From contig JAMLGJ010000007.1 in assembly GCA_023958095.1 (NCBI GenBank), positions 1 to 64,000 of the forward strand: a stretch of 64,000 bases of DNA, read 5' to 3'. Of this stretch, positions 40,555-47,880 are shown one piece after another. The stretch comes from Microthrixaceae bacterium (GTDB lineage Bacteria; Actinomycetota; Acidimicrobiia; Acidimicrobiales; Microtrichaceae). The position numbers were made by a program, and so were the translations under genes. Numbering within the stretch: position 1 is the stretch's first letter; each line of letters opens with the position of its first letter. The notes under the pieces were generated by a model. That model was not told where the DNA came from and did not search any database. It saw only the letters and a list, made by a program, of their open reading frames with translations.

Positions 40555-41858
40555 CCGTATGCCCTCAACGCTCTGATCGTCTCGCGGGCCACCGTGGGCA
40601 GCTTCAGTCCGTGGCGGGCGATCTGCTTGCGGGCGATGCGAACCAGGCCCGGTTTGGGATCCGGGTTGGTGACCTGGAACACCGCCTCGGCGACATCACA
40701 GGCCAGTCCGGGCAGCTGACGCTGGGCGAGGTCGCCCATCACCAGGTGCGGCGCCTCACGGAGCTTGCGATGGTCGGCAAGCACGAAGCTCGATTCGAGC
40801 CGGGTTCGGTAGCCCGCGAGCCCGGCAGCGGTGGTGTCGCCGCTTCGCAGCGCCGCGTGTGCGGCACGTCCCGCCGCGGCTCCGGAGCCGATCGCGAAGT
40901 TGACGCCCTCGAGCCACACCCCCGCCGCGAGGCACATGGCTGCGGCGTCGCCGGCCACCAGCAGCCCGTCCCCCACCAGTTCGGGCATCATGTCGTAGCC
41001 AGCCTCGGGGATGACGTGGGCCGAGTACTCCTTGACCTCGCCGCCCTCGACCAGGGGGGCGACCGCCGGATGGGCCTTCAGCGCGGCCAGGAGCTCCTCG
41101 GGCCGTGATCCACCGGCGGCCAGGGCGGGGAGCGACAGCACGAGTCCCACCGCGACGGTGTCGGCGTTGGTGTAGAGGAATCCGCCCCCGGGCACCTCCC
41201 CGGTGCAACCGATGATCTCGATGTCGACGCCATGGTCCCCACGGACCGCGAACCGCTCGTCTATGACCTCGCGGGGCAGGGCGATGGTCTCCTTCACCCC
41301 GACGGTGTAGTTGTCGGCCGACACCTCCCCGTAGAGACCGGCTTCCTTCGCCAGGAACGAGTTCACGCCGTCCGCTGCGATCACCACCCCGGCGCGGAGG
41401 TCGCCGTCGGGCCGGTCTGTGCGGACCCCGACCGTGCGGCCACCCTCGACCAGCAGGCCGGTCACGGTGGTGGAACACAGGAGCGTGGCGCCCTGCTGCA
41501 CCGCCTTGTCGGCCAGCCAGGAATCGAAGTCCGGCCGGTATGCGGTGGCCCCGTTGTAGGGCGGGCGCCCCCAGGTGTCGGTGCGGTAGTCGATGGTGAG
41601 GGCCTGGTGGCCGGTCATCAACATCGTCTGGCGCCGGGTTACCCAGCGCTGAACCGGCATCTCCTCCCACCAACGCGGGATGAGGGTGTCGAGTATCCGG
41701 CCGTAGACGACACCGCCGTACATGTTCTTGGAGCCCGGGAACGGCCCCCGTTCGACCAGGGCCACCGAGCGGCCCGCACGGGCCAGCTCGAACGCCGCGG
41801 CGGCACCTGCCGGACCGGCTCCCACGACCACCGCATCGAACTCGGTGGTTTCAGTCAT
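40551..41858 (-). CDS. fixC: FixC-like ETF-quinone oxidoreductase
   Basis: 435 aa from ATG 41858. FAD-binding GxGxxG (VVVGAGPAGAAAAFELARAGRSVALVERG), family GSKNMYGGVVYGRIL, and VAGDAAAMCLAAGVWLEGVNFAIGSG near the C-terminus, as in FixC/ETF-QO. It takes electrons from EtfAB and delivers them to the membrane quinone pool. The etfA stop overlaps its start by 8 bp. The gene order etfA-fixC-fixX-etfB followed by mftE is notable: it ties the ETF branch to mycofactocin. Confidence 0.92.
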   Translation of the reverse strand: MTETTEFDAVVVGAGPAGAAAAFELARAGRSVALVERGPFPGSKNMYGGVVYGRILDTLIPRWWEEMPVQRWVTRRQTMLMTGHQALTIDYRTDTWGRPPYNGATAYRPDFDSWLADKAVQQGATLLCSTTVTGLLVEGGRTVGVRTDRPDGDLRAGVVIAADGVNSFLAKEAGLYGEVSADNYTVGVKETIALPREVIDERFAVRGDHGVDIEIIGCTGEVPGGGFLYTNADTVAVGLVLSLPALAAGGSRPEELLAALKAHPAVAPLVEGGEVKEYSAHVIPEAGYDMMPELVGDGLLVAGDAAAMCLAAGVWLEGVNFAIGSGAAAGRAAHAALRSGDTTAAGLAGYRTRLESSFVLADHRKLREAPHLVMGDLAQRQLPGLACDVAEAVFQVTNPDPKPGLVRIARKQIARHGLKLPTVARETIRALRAYG

Positions 41859-42810
41859 GGGTGGCCTCTCCGGTACCCAGCAGGCCTGCCAGCACCTCGA
41901 GGGTCCGACCCGCATCGGCGACCACCGCGAGGTCCGCGAGCGACATCATGGGGCAGTGGGGATCGGTGTTCACCGAGATCACATGGTCCGGCTGGCCGAG
42001 TCCGCTGGTGTGCTGGACCGCGCCGGAGATGCCGAACGCGACATACAGGCGCGGGTCGACGACCACCCCGGTGGTGCCGATCTGGCGTTCGTGGGGGAGC
42101 CAACCCTTGTCGGTGATCACCCGGGTGGTGCCGACCGACGCATCGAGTGCGCGGGCCACCTCGGCGAGTCGTTCGAAGCTCTCGGGGTCACCCAGGCCGT
42201 TGCCGCCCGCGAGGATCCGGGGCGCCTCGGCCAGGTCCATCGTGGATGCGTCGGGGGGCAGCACCTCGATGGTCACGCAGTCCCTGGGAGGTGGTGCGTC
42301 CGGGGTTGATCCCGATGGGCCGCCGGAGTCGAGTTCGTCGGTGAGGTCCCTCACCACCGGCGGGGTCGAGTGGTGGTCCCGGGAGGGGTCGATGCCGCGC
42401 ACCCCGGGCTGCAGGGTCACCACGGCGGCGCCGGTGAGGTGGTGCTCGACCATCGCGGTCGCCCCGAACCCGACGGTGCGCACCAGCTCGTCGCGGATCT
42501 CCACCGCGCCGCTGAACAGCTCGTGGCCGAGCACGGCGGCAACTCTCGGAGCGAGGTCGCGTCCGTCGGGGCTCGCGGGCAGGAGCACCAACTCCTCGTC
42601 GGCCAGCAGCGACGCGAGCGAGTGCGACCAGGCTCCGGGGGCGAAACCCTCGGTCTCCCATGTGTCGACGTCCGACACGAGGGGCCCGAGGTCGTCCAGG
42701 GCCTCTGCGGTACCGCTGCCGACCAGGAGCACACGGCCAGCGGCCTCGGCGACAACTTCTGTCCCCCCTGCGGGCAGTGCCCCGTCTCGCACCGGTACGA
42801 CTGCGATCAT
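41851..42810 (-). CDS. etfA: Mycofactocin-associated electron transfer flavoprotein, alpha subunit
   Basis: 319 aa from ATG 42810. N-terminal part IAVVPVRDGALPAGGTEVVAEAAGRVLLVGSG, then ELVLLPASPDGRDLAPRVAAVLGHELFSG, and the ETF-alpha FAD domain near the C-terminus: AGGNGLGDPESFERLAEVARALDASVGTTRVITDKGWLPHERQIGTTGVVVDPRLYVAFGISGAVQHTSGL. First gene of the minus-strand operon, divergent from the SDR-mftF operon. A TAGCGT box lies 7 nt before the ATG. Makes a heterodimer with EtfB. Confidence 0.88.
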   Translation of the reverse strand: MIAVVPVRDGALPAGGTEVVAEAAGRVLLVGSGTAEALDDLGPLVSDVDTWETEGFAPGAWSHSLASLLADEELVLLPASPDGRDLAPRVAAVLGHELFSGAVEIRDELVRTVGFGATAMVEHHLTGAAVVTLQPGVRGIDPSRDHHSTPPVVRDLTDELDSGGPSGSTPDAPPPRDCVTIEVLPPDASTMDLAEAPRILAGGNGLGDPESFERLAEVARALDASVGTTRVITDKGWLPHERQIGTTGVVVDPRLYVAFGISGAVQHTSGLGQPDHVISVNTDPHCPMMSLADLAVVADAGRTLEVLAGLLGTGEATHD

Positions 42811-42817
42811 CGTCGCA

Positions 42818-42823
42818 ACGCTA
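42818..42823 (-). promoter_or_regulatory. Candidate -10 box for the etf-mftE operon
   Basis: TAGCGT (minus strand) 7 nt before ATG 42810; no ribosome site, so a leaderless start is likely. It shares the 96-bp divergent gap with the SDR promoter. Confidence 0.45.
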
Positions 42824-42894
42824 CCGCCGGGCGGGCCGCCTGCCCCAGCTTGGCCCCGGGTGGCGCCGGACGGGTCGGACCCACCGGCGCGTGG

Positions 42895-42900
42895 CACCCT
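42895..42900 (+). promoter_or_regulatory. Candidate -10 box for the SDR-mftF operon
   Basis: CACCCT, 6 nt before ATG 42907, in the divergent gap with etfA. Confidence 0.35.
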
Positions 42901-42906
42901 TGTGTG

Positions 42907-43767
42907 ATGAATGCCGATGGGCCACCCGGGCGCGCCGTGACCGCCGCACGCACCGCACTGGTGACCGGAGCCGGGCGTGGAATCGGAGCGGCGGTAGCAC
43001 GCCGCCTCGCCGCGCAGGGCATGCGCATCGTCGCGCTGGACCGGTGTTCTGACGACCCCGGTGTCGAGTACCCGATGGCCACCCGCGAGGAACTCGACGC
43101 GGTGGTCGCCGACTGTGGCAACGGGTCGCGTGCAGTGGTCGCCGACGTGGGTGACAGGGCTGGTCTGGCCTCGGCGCTCGGCGAGCTGCTCGGCGAGCGG
43201 GAGGACCATCGGGCGGGCATCGACACCGTGGTCTGCGCCGCTGGCGTCGTGTGGGGTGGTGGGCCCGTGTGGACCACCCCGCCGGAGGTGTGGGAGGCAC
43301 TCGTGCGCACCAACACCTCCGGGGTGCTCAACACCGCCGCGGCGGTCGTGCCCCGCATGCTCCCCGCGCCCGGCACGGGCCGCTCGCCCGGGGACGTGCC
43401 CCGGTCACGGGGGCGGTTCGTGGTGGTCGCCTCGGCCGCGGCGGACCGTGGGCTGCCCATGATGGGGGCCTACGCGGCCACCAAGGCCGCAGCGGTGTCG
43501 ATCGTGAGGTCCATGGCCGCGGACCTGGGTCCGAGCGGCATCACCGTCAACGCCGTTTCACCGGGATCCACCGACACCCGGATCCTCGCCGCCTCCGCGG
43601 ACGTCTACGGCCTCGGGTCGCCACAGGAGTTCGCGGTGCACCACACCACCCAGCGCCTGGTGGGTGCCGACGAGGTCGCATCGGCGGTCGCCTGGCTCTG
43701 CAGCGACGAGGCCTCGGCCGTGACCGGTGCGGTGCTGGCCGTCGACGGTGGGATGACGGCCACGTGA
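42907..43767 (+). CDS. Mycofactocin-coupled SDR family oxidoreductase
   Basis: 286 aa. SDR Rossmann fold: TGAGRGIG near the N-terminus, VCAAGV, catalytic Tyr-x3-Lys in GAYAATKAAAVSIVRSMAADLG and ending TGAVLAVDGGM. The pattern ALDRCSDDPGVEYPMATREELDAVVADC and VVASAAADRGLPMMGAYAATKA match the mycofactocin-dependent SDR branch, whose bound NAD(H) is thought not to exchange and to be re-oxidised by mycofactocin. It probably oxidises an alcohol. Its stop overlaps the mftF start (GTGA), giving one operon. Confidence 0.85.
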   Translation: MNADGPPGRAVTAARTALVTGAGRGIGAAVARRLAAQGMRIVALDRCSDDPGVEYPMATREELDAVVADCGNGSRAVVADVGDRAGLASALGELLGEREDHRAGIDTVVCAAGVVWGGGPVWTTPPEVWEALVRTNTSGVLNTAAAVVPRMLPAPGTGRSPGDVPRSRGRFVVVASAAADRGLPMMGAYAATKAAAVSIVRSMAADLGPSGITVNAVSPGSTDTRILAASADVYGLGSPQEFAVHHTTQRLVGADEVASAVAWLCSDEASAVTGAVLAVDGGMTAT

Positions 43768-45176
43768 GCCGCCCGCCCCTCGTGGCGGACCCGACGCTGC
43801 GTCGACTCGGTGGTGGATCCTGGAGCGGTGGTTCCCCACTGCGGGTCGTGCGCGTGTCGCGGCGCGGCGCCGAGATCCTCGAGGAGCTCAGCCGGGGAGC
43901 GCGCTGGGAGCCCTCGGACGGTCCCGAGGAGGAGCTCGCCGCACGCCTGCTCGCTGGTGGCCTGGCACATCCCTGCATGCACCCCGGCTACCTGTCATCG
44001 CCAGCGCTGCCGGCCGCGGGTGATGTGACCGTGGCGGTGCCGGTCCGTGACGACCTCGACGGCTTGGAGGCTCTCCTGGAGGCACTCGCCGGGTTGCCCC
44101 ACGGGAACGTGGTGGTCGTCGACGACGGTTCGCTCGACCCGGGGGCGGTCGCCCGCGCGGCACGGAACCACGGGGCGCGCCTCATCCGTCACGGGTCCGC
44201 CCGGGGTCCGGCCGCGGCACGCAACACCGCCCTGGGTGCAGTGGAGACGCCGCTGGTGTTGTTCATCGATGCCGACGTCGACCCGTCGGGGCTCCGCATC
44301 GAGGTGCTGCTCGCCCACATGTCGGGTGAGGGCACGGTGGCGGTGGCTCCGCGCGTGGTCTCCTCGGGTGGCAGTGGGATCCTCGCCTCGCACGACCGCC
44401 TGAGAGGTCCCCTCGACATGGGCTCCGTACCGGCAACGGTCAGGCCGCGCTCGGCGGTGCCGTACGTGCCCACCGCGACCCTGCTGGCACGTACGGCATC
44501 ACTGCGCGGCATCGGCGGGTTCGACGAGAGCCTGCGCTTCGGGGAGGACGTCGATCTGGTGTGGCGCCTCGTCGAGGCAGGTGGAGTCGTGCGCTACGAA
44601 CCGGCCGCCCGTGTCACCCACCGCGCACGCAGCGGCTGGCGGGCGTGGCTGGCCCAGCGCTTCGACTACGGGACCTCGGCCGGGCCCCTCGAACGACGTC
44701 ACCCCGGCCGGCTCGCCCCGGTGTCGGTGTCACCGTGGAGTGCCGCGGCCTGGGCTTCGGTGGTGGCCGGCCACCCGGTGCTCGCCTGCACGATCGTGGC
44801 GGCATCGGCTTCCCGGCTGGCATCAGCGTTGCCGGGTGTTCCCAGGCGGGCCGTGGTGCGGCTCGCGGTCGGGGGCCACCTGGCAGCCGGAGGCGAGCTG
44901 GCACGTGCGGTGCTGCGCCCCTGGTGGCCCGTGGCGGCGCTGGCGGCCTCGATGTCGCGCCGGGCCCGACGGTGGTTGCTCGTGGCGCTGCTCGCCGAGT
45001 TGGCCATGGTCCCCGGACCGCTGCCACACCGGCTGGTGGAAGGGCTGGGGAACGCCGCGTACTCCCTGGGAGTGTGGCGCGGGTCGCTGCGGGAACGTAC
45101 CGCCGGAGCGCTGCTGCCGATGCCGGGCTGGTGGGGTGAGCGTCGCTCCCGAACGGCGCGTACGCTGCGCAGGTGA
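43764..45176 (+). CDS. mftF: Mycofactocin glycosyltransferase
   Basis: 470 aa from GTG 43764. The N-terminal recognition region (LRRLGGGSWSGGSPLRVVRVS) is followed by a GT2 domain (VTVAVPVRDDLDGLEALLEAL, VVVVDDGS, metal-binding DAD at 169-171, EDVD at 261-264, WRLVEAGGVVRYEP), then hydrophobic helices (about 330-430) and LGNAAYSLGVWRGSLRERTAGALLP. It matches the mycobacterial MftF that adds a beta-1,4-glucan chain to premycofactocin. Stop and start overlaps (GTGA) on both sides; a TACGCT box for the next gene lies in its 3' end. Confidence 0.9.
   Translation: MSRPPLVADPTLRRLGGGSWSGGSPLRVVRVSRRGAEILEELSRGARWEPSDGPEEELAARLLAGGLAHPCMHPGYLSSPALPAAGDVTVAVPVRDDLDGLEALLEALAGLPHGNVVVVDDGSLDPGAVARAARNHGARLIRHGSARGPAAARNTALGAVETPLVLFIDADVDPSGLRIEVLLAHMSGEGTVAVAPRVVSSGGSGILASHDRLRGPLDMGSVPATVRPRSAVPYVPTATLLARTASLRGIGGFDESLRFGEDVDLVWRLVEAGGVVRYEPAARVTHRARSGWRAWLAQRFDYGTSAGPLERRHPGRLAPVSVSPWSAAAWASVVAGHPVLACTIVAASASRLASALPGVPRRAVVRLAVGGHLAAGGELARAVLRPWWPVAALAASMSRRARRWLLVALLAELAMVPGPLPHRLVEGLGNAAYSLGVWRGSLRERTAGALLPMPGWWGERRSRTARTLRR
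45161..45166 (+). promoter_or_regulatory. Candidate internal -10 box for the PhnY/PhnZ-like gene
   Basis: TACGCT, 6 nt before GTG 45173, inside the 3' end of mftF. It may allow separate leaderless transcription of the phosphonate genes. Confidence 0.45.
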
Positions 45177-46585
45177 CACTCGTGGAGCAGGCTGCGCAGG
45201 CACTGGCAGCGGTCGAGGCGGACTGGAACGAAACCGGTGTGGTGGTGCTGCGCGGGGTGCTGCCGGAGGAGCTGCTGGCCGAGCTGGACGCAGAGGTCCG
45301 TGACCTCGCCGCGATGGACGAGGGCCCCAGCGGGCCCCTGCAACACCTCGAGGGAACCGACTCGGGTGACGTGCTCGCCCGCAGCGAGCTGTTCGCCGAC
45401 CTCTCCGAGGGACTCGGTCGCTTCGTGCGCGACGACGTCGGATCGCTGGTCGAGGCGGTCTGCGGCGAACCGGTGGTCCTGTTCAAGGAGAAGGTGAACT
45501 ACAAGCACCCCGGAGGTGGCGGCTTCGCCCCCCACCAGGACGCACGTGCCTACCGCTTCGCCCGTGGTCACGTCTCGGTGATGGTTCCGTTGGACCCGGC
45601 CACCCGCCGCAGCGGCTGTCTCTGGTTCGCGCAGGACGCGCAGCGGAGGCTGCTGGACGCCGACGAGGGTGGCAGGATCACCGACGAGGTCGCATCGTCG
45701 CTCGACTGGGAGCCGGTCGAGGTCCATCCGGGTGATGTGGTGGTGTTCGACTCGCTCGCACCGCACCGCAGCGACACGAACCGGGCCGACCACCCACGCC
45801 GGGCGATGTACCTGACCTACAACAGCGCGGCGGAGGGTGACTTCCGCAGCCGCTACTACGCCGACAAGGTCGCGGAGTTCTCGGGCAGCGACGGGACCTT
45901 CGGGGGTGAGCGGGTGCGGATCTCGATCAGCGACGACTTCCTCGGCCGTCCGCCCTCGTCGGAATCCGCATCGGCCCGGCGCTCCGGTCCGGCTCACACG
46001 GGTGCGGCGCGGGAGGTGGCGTCGGTGGAGGCGCTGGAGTCGATGTTCGAGTCCGACATGGCTTCGAGGCTCTACGACGAGGCTGTGACCGAGCGGGAGC
46101 ACGCACTCCAGGCTGCGACGCTCGCGGCTGCCGAGGGGGCGTCGGGAGCGCAGGTGGTGGCGGCACTGCTGCACGACGTGGGACACCTGCTGCTCGGCGA
46201 CCTGCAGGAGATCGACCGACCCCTGGATTCCGACGAGCACCACGAAGGTGTCGCAGCGGCCTACCTGAGGCCACTGCTGGGTGCCGAGGTGGCGGACCCG
46301 GTGGCCCTGCACGTGGCAGCCAAGCGGTACCTGTGTGCGGTGGAGCCCGGGTACCTCGCCGGCCTGTCGCCGTCGTCGCGCAGGAGCCTCGAGGTGCAGG
46401 GTGGCCCGATGGAGCCCCGGGAGGTCGCCGCTTTCGAGTCCAACGACCGCTTCCGGGAGGCCGTGGCGGTGCGGATCTGGGACGACCGGGCAAAGGTGGA
46501 GGGAGCCGAGACACCCGACTTCGAGCACTTCGTTCCGTTGCTGCGCCGCCTCGCCGAGGAGCACGCAGCGAAGAGCGGCGCCTGA
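45173..46585 (+). CDS. Fused PhnY-like and PhnZ-like phosphonate oxygenase
   Basis: 470 aa. Residues 10-255 are a PhyH-type Fe(II)/2-oxoglutarate dioxygenase: HxD metal site His121/Asp123, distal His198, 2-OG Arg near 209. Residues 285-470 are an HD-domain mixed-valent diiron oxygenase of the PhnZ/TmpB type: His310, His334-Asp335, His338, His356/357, His380, Asp437/438, plus LHVAAKRYLCA and LEVQGGPM. In known pairs PhnY hydroxylates 2-aminoethylphosphonate (or TmpA its trimethyl form) and PhnZ/TmpB cleaves the C-P bond; here both would be on one chain, able to release Pi and an amino acid or betaine. Start GTG overlaps the mftF stop. The exact substrate is unknown, but all metal ligands look present. 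Confidence 0.85.
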   Translation: MTLVEQAAQALAAVEADWNETGVVVLRGVLPEELLAELDAEVRDLAAMDEGPSGPLQHLEGTDSGDVLARSELFADLSEGLGRFVRDDVGSLVEAVCGEPVVLFKEKVNYKHPGGGGFAPHQDARAYRFARGHVSVMVPLDPATRRSGCLWFAQDAQRRLLDADEGGRITDEVASSLDWEPVEVHPGDVVVFDSLAPHRSDTNRADHPRRAMYLTYNSAAEGDFRSRYYADKVAEFSGSDGTFGGERVRISISDDFLGRPPSSESASARRSGPAHTGAAREVASVEALESMFESDMASRLYDEAVTEREHALQAATLAAAEGASGAQVVAALLHDVGHLLLGDLQEIDRPLDSDEHHEGVAAAYLRPLLGAEVADPVALHVAAKRYLCAVEPGYLAGLSPSSRRSLEVQGGPMEPREVAAFESNDRFREAVAVRIWDDRAKVEGAETPDFEHFVPLLRRLAEEHAAKSGA

Positions 46586-46590
46586 GCGCC

Positions 46591-47643
46591 ATGCGGGTGC
46601 TGTGGGTGGTGATCGACGCCCTGTGCGTGGACAAGGTGACCCCGGAGCTGATGCCCACGCTGTGCGAACTCGGCGCCGATGGTTGGTCGGGCAGTGCCCT
46701 GGGTGTCCTCCCGGCGACGACGTATCCGAACCACGCCACCCTCGTGACCGGTGCCGCACCGTCCCGGCACGGTCTGTACGCCAACGAGGTGCTGGTGGAC
46801 CGGGAGTGGGTCGCGGCGGGCTCGGTGGGGCCATCGGTCCCGACCGTGTTCGAGCACCTCGGCACCAAGGGTGTGACCACCGCAGCGGTGTTCGGGGACC
46901 AGAACCTCGTCGGTGTGTGCGCCGCGCAGCGGGCGAGTGGTCACTGGCCTTCCGGGGGCGTGGCCCCCGAGGGGGTTCCCCTGGGCCCCACCGGATATGC
47001 GGCCGACTCGGCGACACTTGCAGCGGCGCTGGAGATGGACCTGGGCGACCACGGGTTCGCAATGGTGCAGCTCGACGAGAACGACGCGGTGTCCCACGTG
47101 CACGGACCGGACTCGCCCGAGGCCCGCAGGCATGCTTCAGCGGTGGACGCGGTGCTGGGTGAGCTCCTCGAGCCGTACCGACCGGTCTGGTCCGACACCG
47201 TCGTGGTCGTGGTCAGCGACCACTCACAGGAGCGCGTGGAGCACAGCTGTGCCGAGGCCTTCACCGAGGCCTGCAGCGGCGAGTTCGGGGATCCGGCCGG
47301 CGACGGGGAGACGGGCTGGTACACCGACGGGACCTGCGCCGTGGTCCGCACCACTGCATCGGCGAGTGATCGGGTACGGCGGCGACTCGAAGCGATCGAG
47401 GTGCTGAGCGAGGTCACCGAGACCGCACCCGGGGTGTTCTGCGTGAGCGGCGGACCGGGCGTGCTGCTGGGTCTCGACTGGGGCCAGCGCGGGGACCACG
47501 GCGCCAGCCGATGCCGCACACAGGTGGCGGTCCTCGGTGGTGGCCACGGCGCCGTTGCCTCGTTGGCGGGCCGGCTGGGTGCCTCACCGATCGATTCGAG
47601 GTCCTGGGCGCCCCTGACCCTGTCGTTGTTCGAGGGGGCCTGA
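46591..47643 (+). CDS. Alkaline-phosphatase-superfamily hydrolase (NPP/PhnA-like)
   Basis: 350 aa, 5 bp after the PhnY/PhnZ-like gene. Metal and nucleophile motifs of the AP superfamily: VVIDAL (Asp9), PATTYPNHATLVTG (Thr nucleophile near 43-44), QLDENDAVSHVHGPDS, VVSDHS (Asp210-His211) and GDHGASRC near the C-terminus. This is the layout of nucleotide pyrophosphatase/phosphodiesterases and phosphonoacetate hydrolase (PhnA). Its place after a C-P-cleaving oxygenase suggests phosphonate or phosphoester hydrolysis. No signal peptide, so it is cytosolic. Substrate undecided. Confidence 0.8.
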   Translation: MRVLWVVIDALCVDKVTPELMPTLCELGADGWSGSALGVLPATTYPNHATLVTGAAPSRHGLYANEVLVDREWVAAGSVGPSVPTVFEHLGTKGVTTAAVFGDQNLVGVCAAQRASGHWPSGGVAPEGVPLGPTGYAADSATLAAALEMDLGDHGFAMVQLDENDAVSHVHGPDSPEARRHASAVDAVLGELLEPYRPVWSDTVVVVVSDHSQERVEHSCAEAFTEACSGEFGDPAGDGETGWYTDGTCAVVRTTASASDRVRRRLEAIEVLSEVTETAPGVFCVSGGPGVLLGLDWGQRGDHGASRCRTQVAVLGGGHGAVASLAGRLGASPIDSRSWAPLTLSLFEGA

Positions 47644-47656
47644 ACCTGGGTGGGGT

Positions 47657-47851
47657 CTAGTCGATCACCGTGATCGCGTACTCGGGGCAGTTGTCCGCCG
47701 CGAGCCGGCCCTTCTCCTCGAGTTCGGGCGGCAGGTCCCCGTCGATGCGGAGCACGGCGTAGCCCTCGTCGTCGACGTCGAAGATCTCCGGGGCCAGCAG
47801 GTAGCACCGGTTGTGGCCCTGGCAGGCGTCGCGCTCGAACTGGATTCGCAT
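47657..47851 (-). CDS. Small ferredoxin for cytochrome P450
   Basis: 64 aa from ATG 47851, 29 bp after the P450 stop. Single-cluster ferredoxin of the mycobacterial P450-linked type: DACQGHNRCYLLAPEIFDVDDEGYA and DNCPEYAI give three or four ligands, with His in the second position (CxxHxxC), typical for 3Fe-4S or mixed clusters. It passes electrons to the P450 in the same operon. Cytosolic. Confidence 0.93.
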   Translation of the reverse strand: MRIQFERDACQGHNRCYLLAPEIFDVDDEGYAVLRIDGDLPPELEEKGRLAADNCPEYAITVID

Positions 47852-47880
47852 GTCTGGCTCCGATCGGTCGGTCGGGTTCC

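Noticed and set aside
44699-47062. Long minus-strand frame opposite mftF, the PhnY/PhnZ fusion and the AP-type gene
   Set aside because: Low-complexity Arg/Pro/His-rich translation without motifs; the plus-strand genes have complete active sites.
46591-47643. Calling the AP-superfamily protein phosphonoacetate hydrolase (PhnA)
   Set aside because: The motifs fit the superfamily, including NPP-type phosphodiesterases; context alone cannot fix the substrate.
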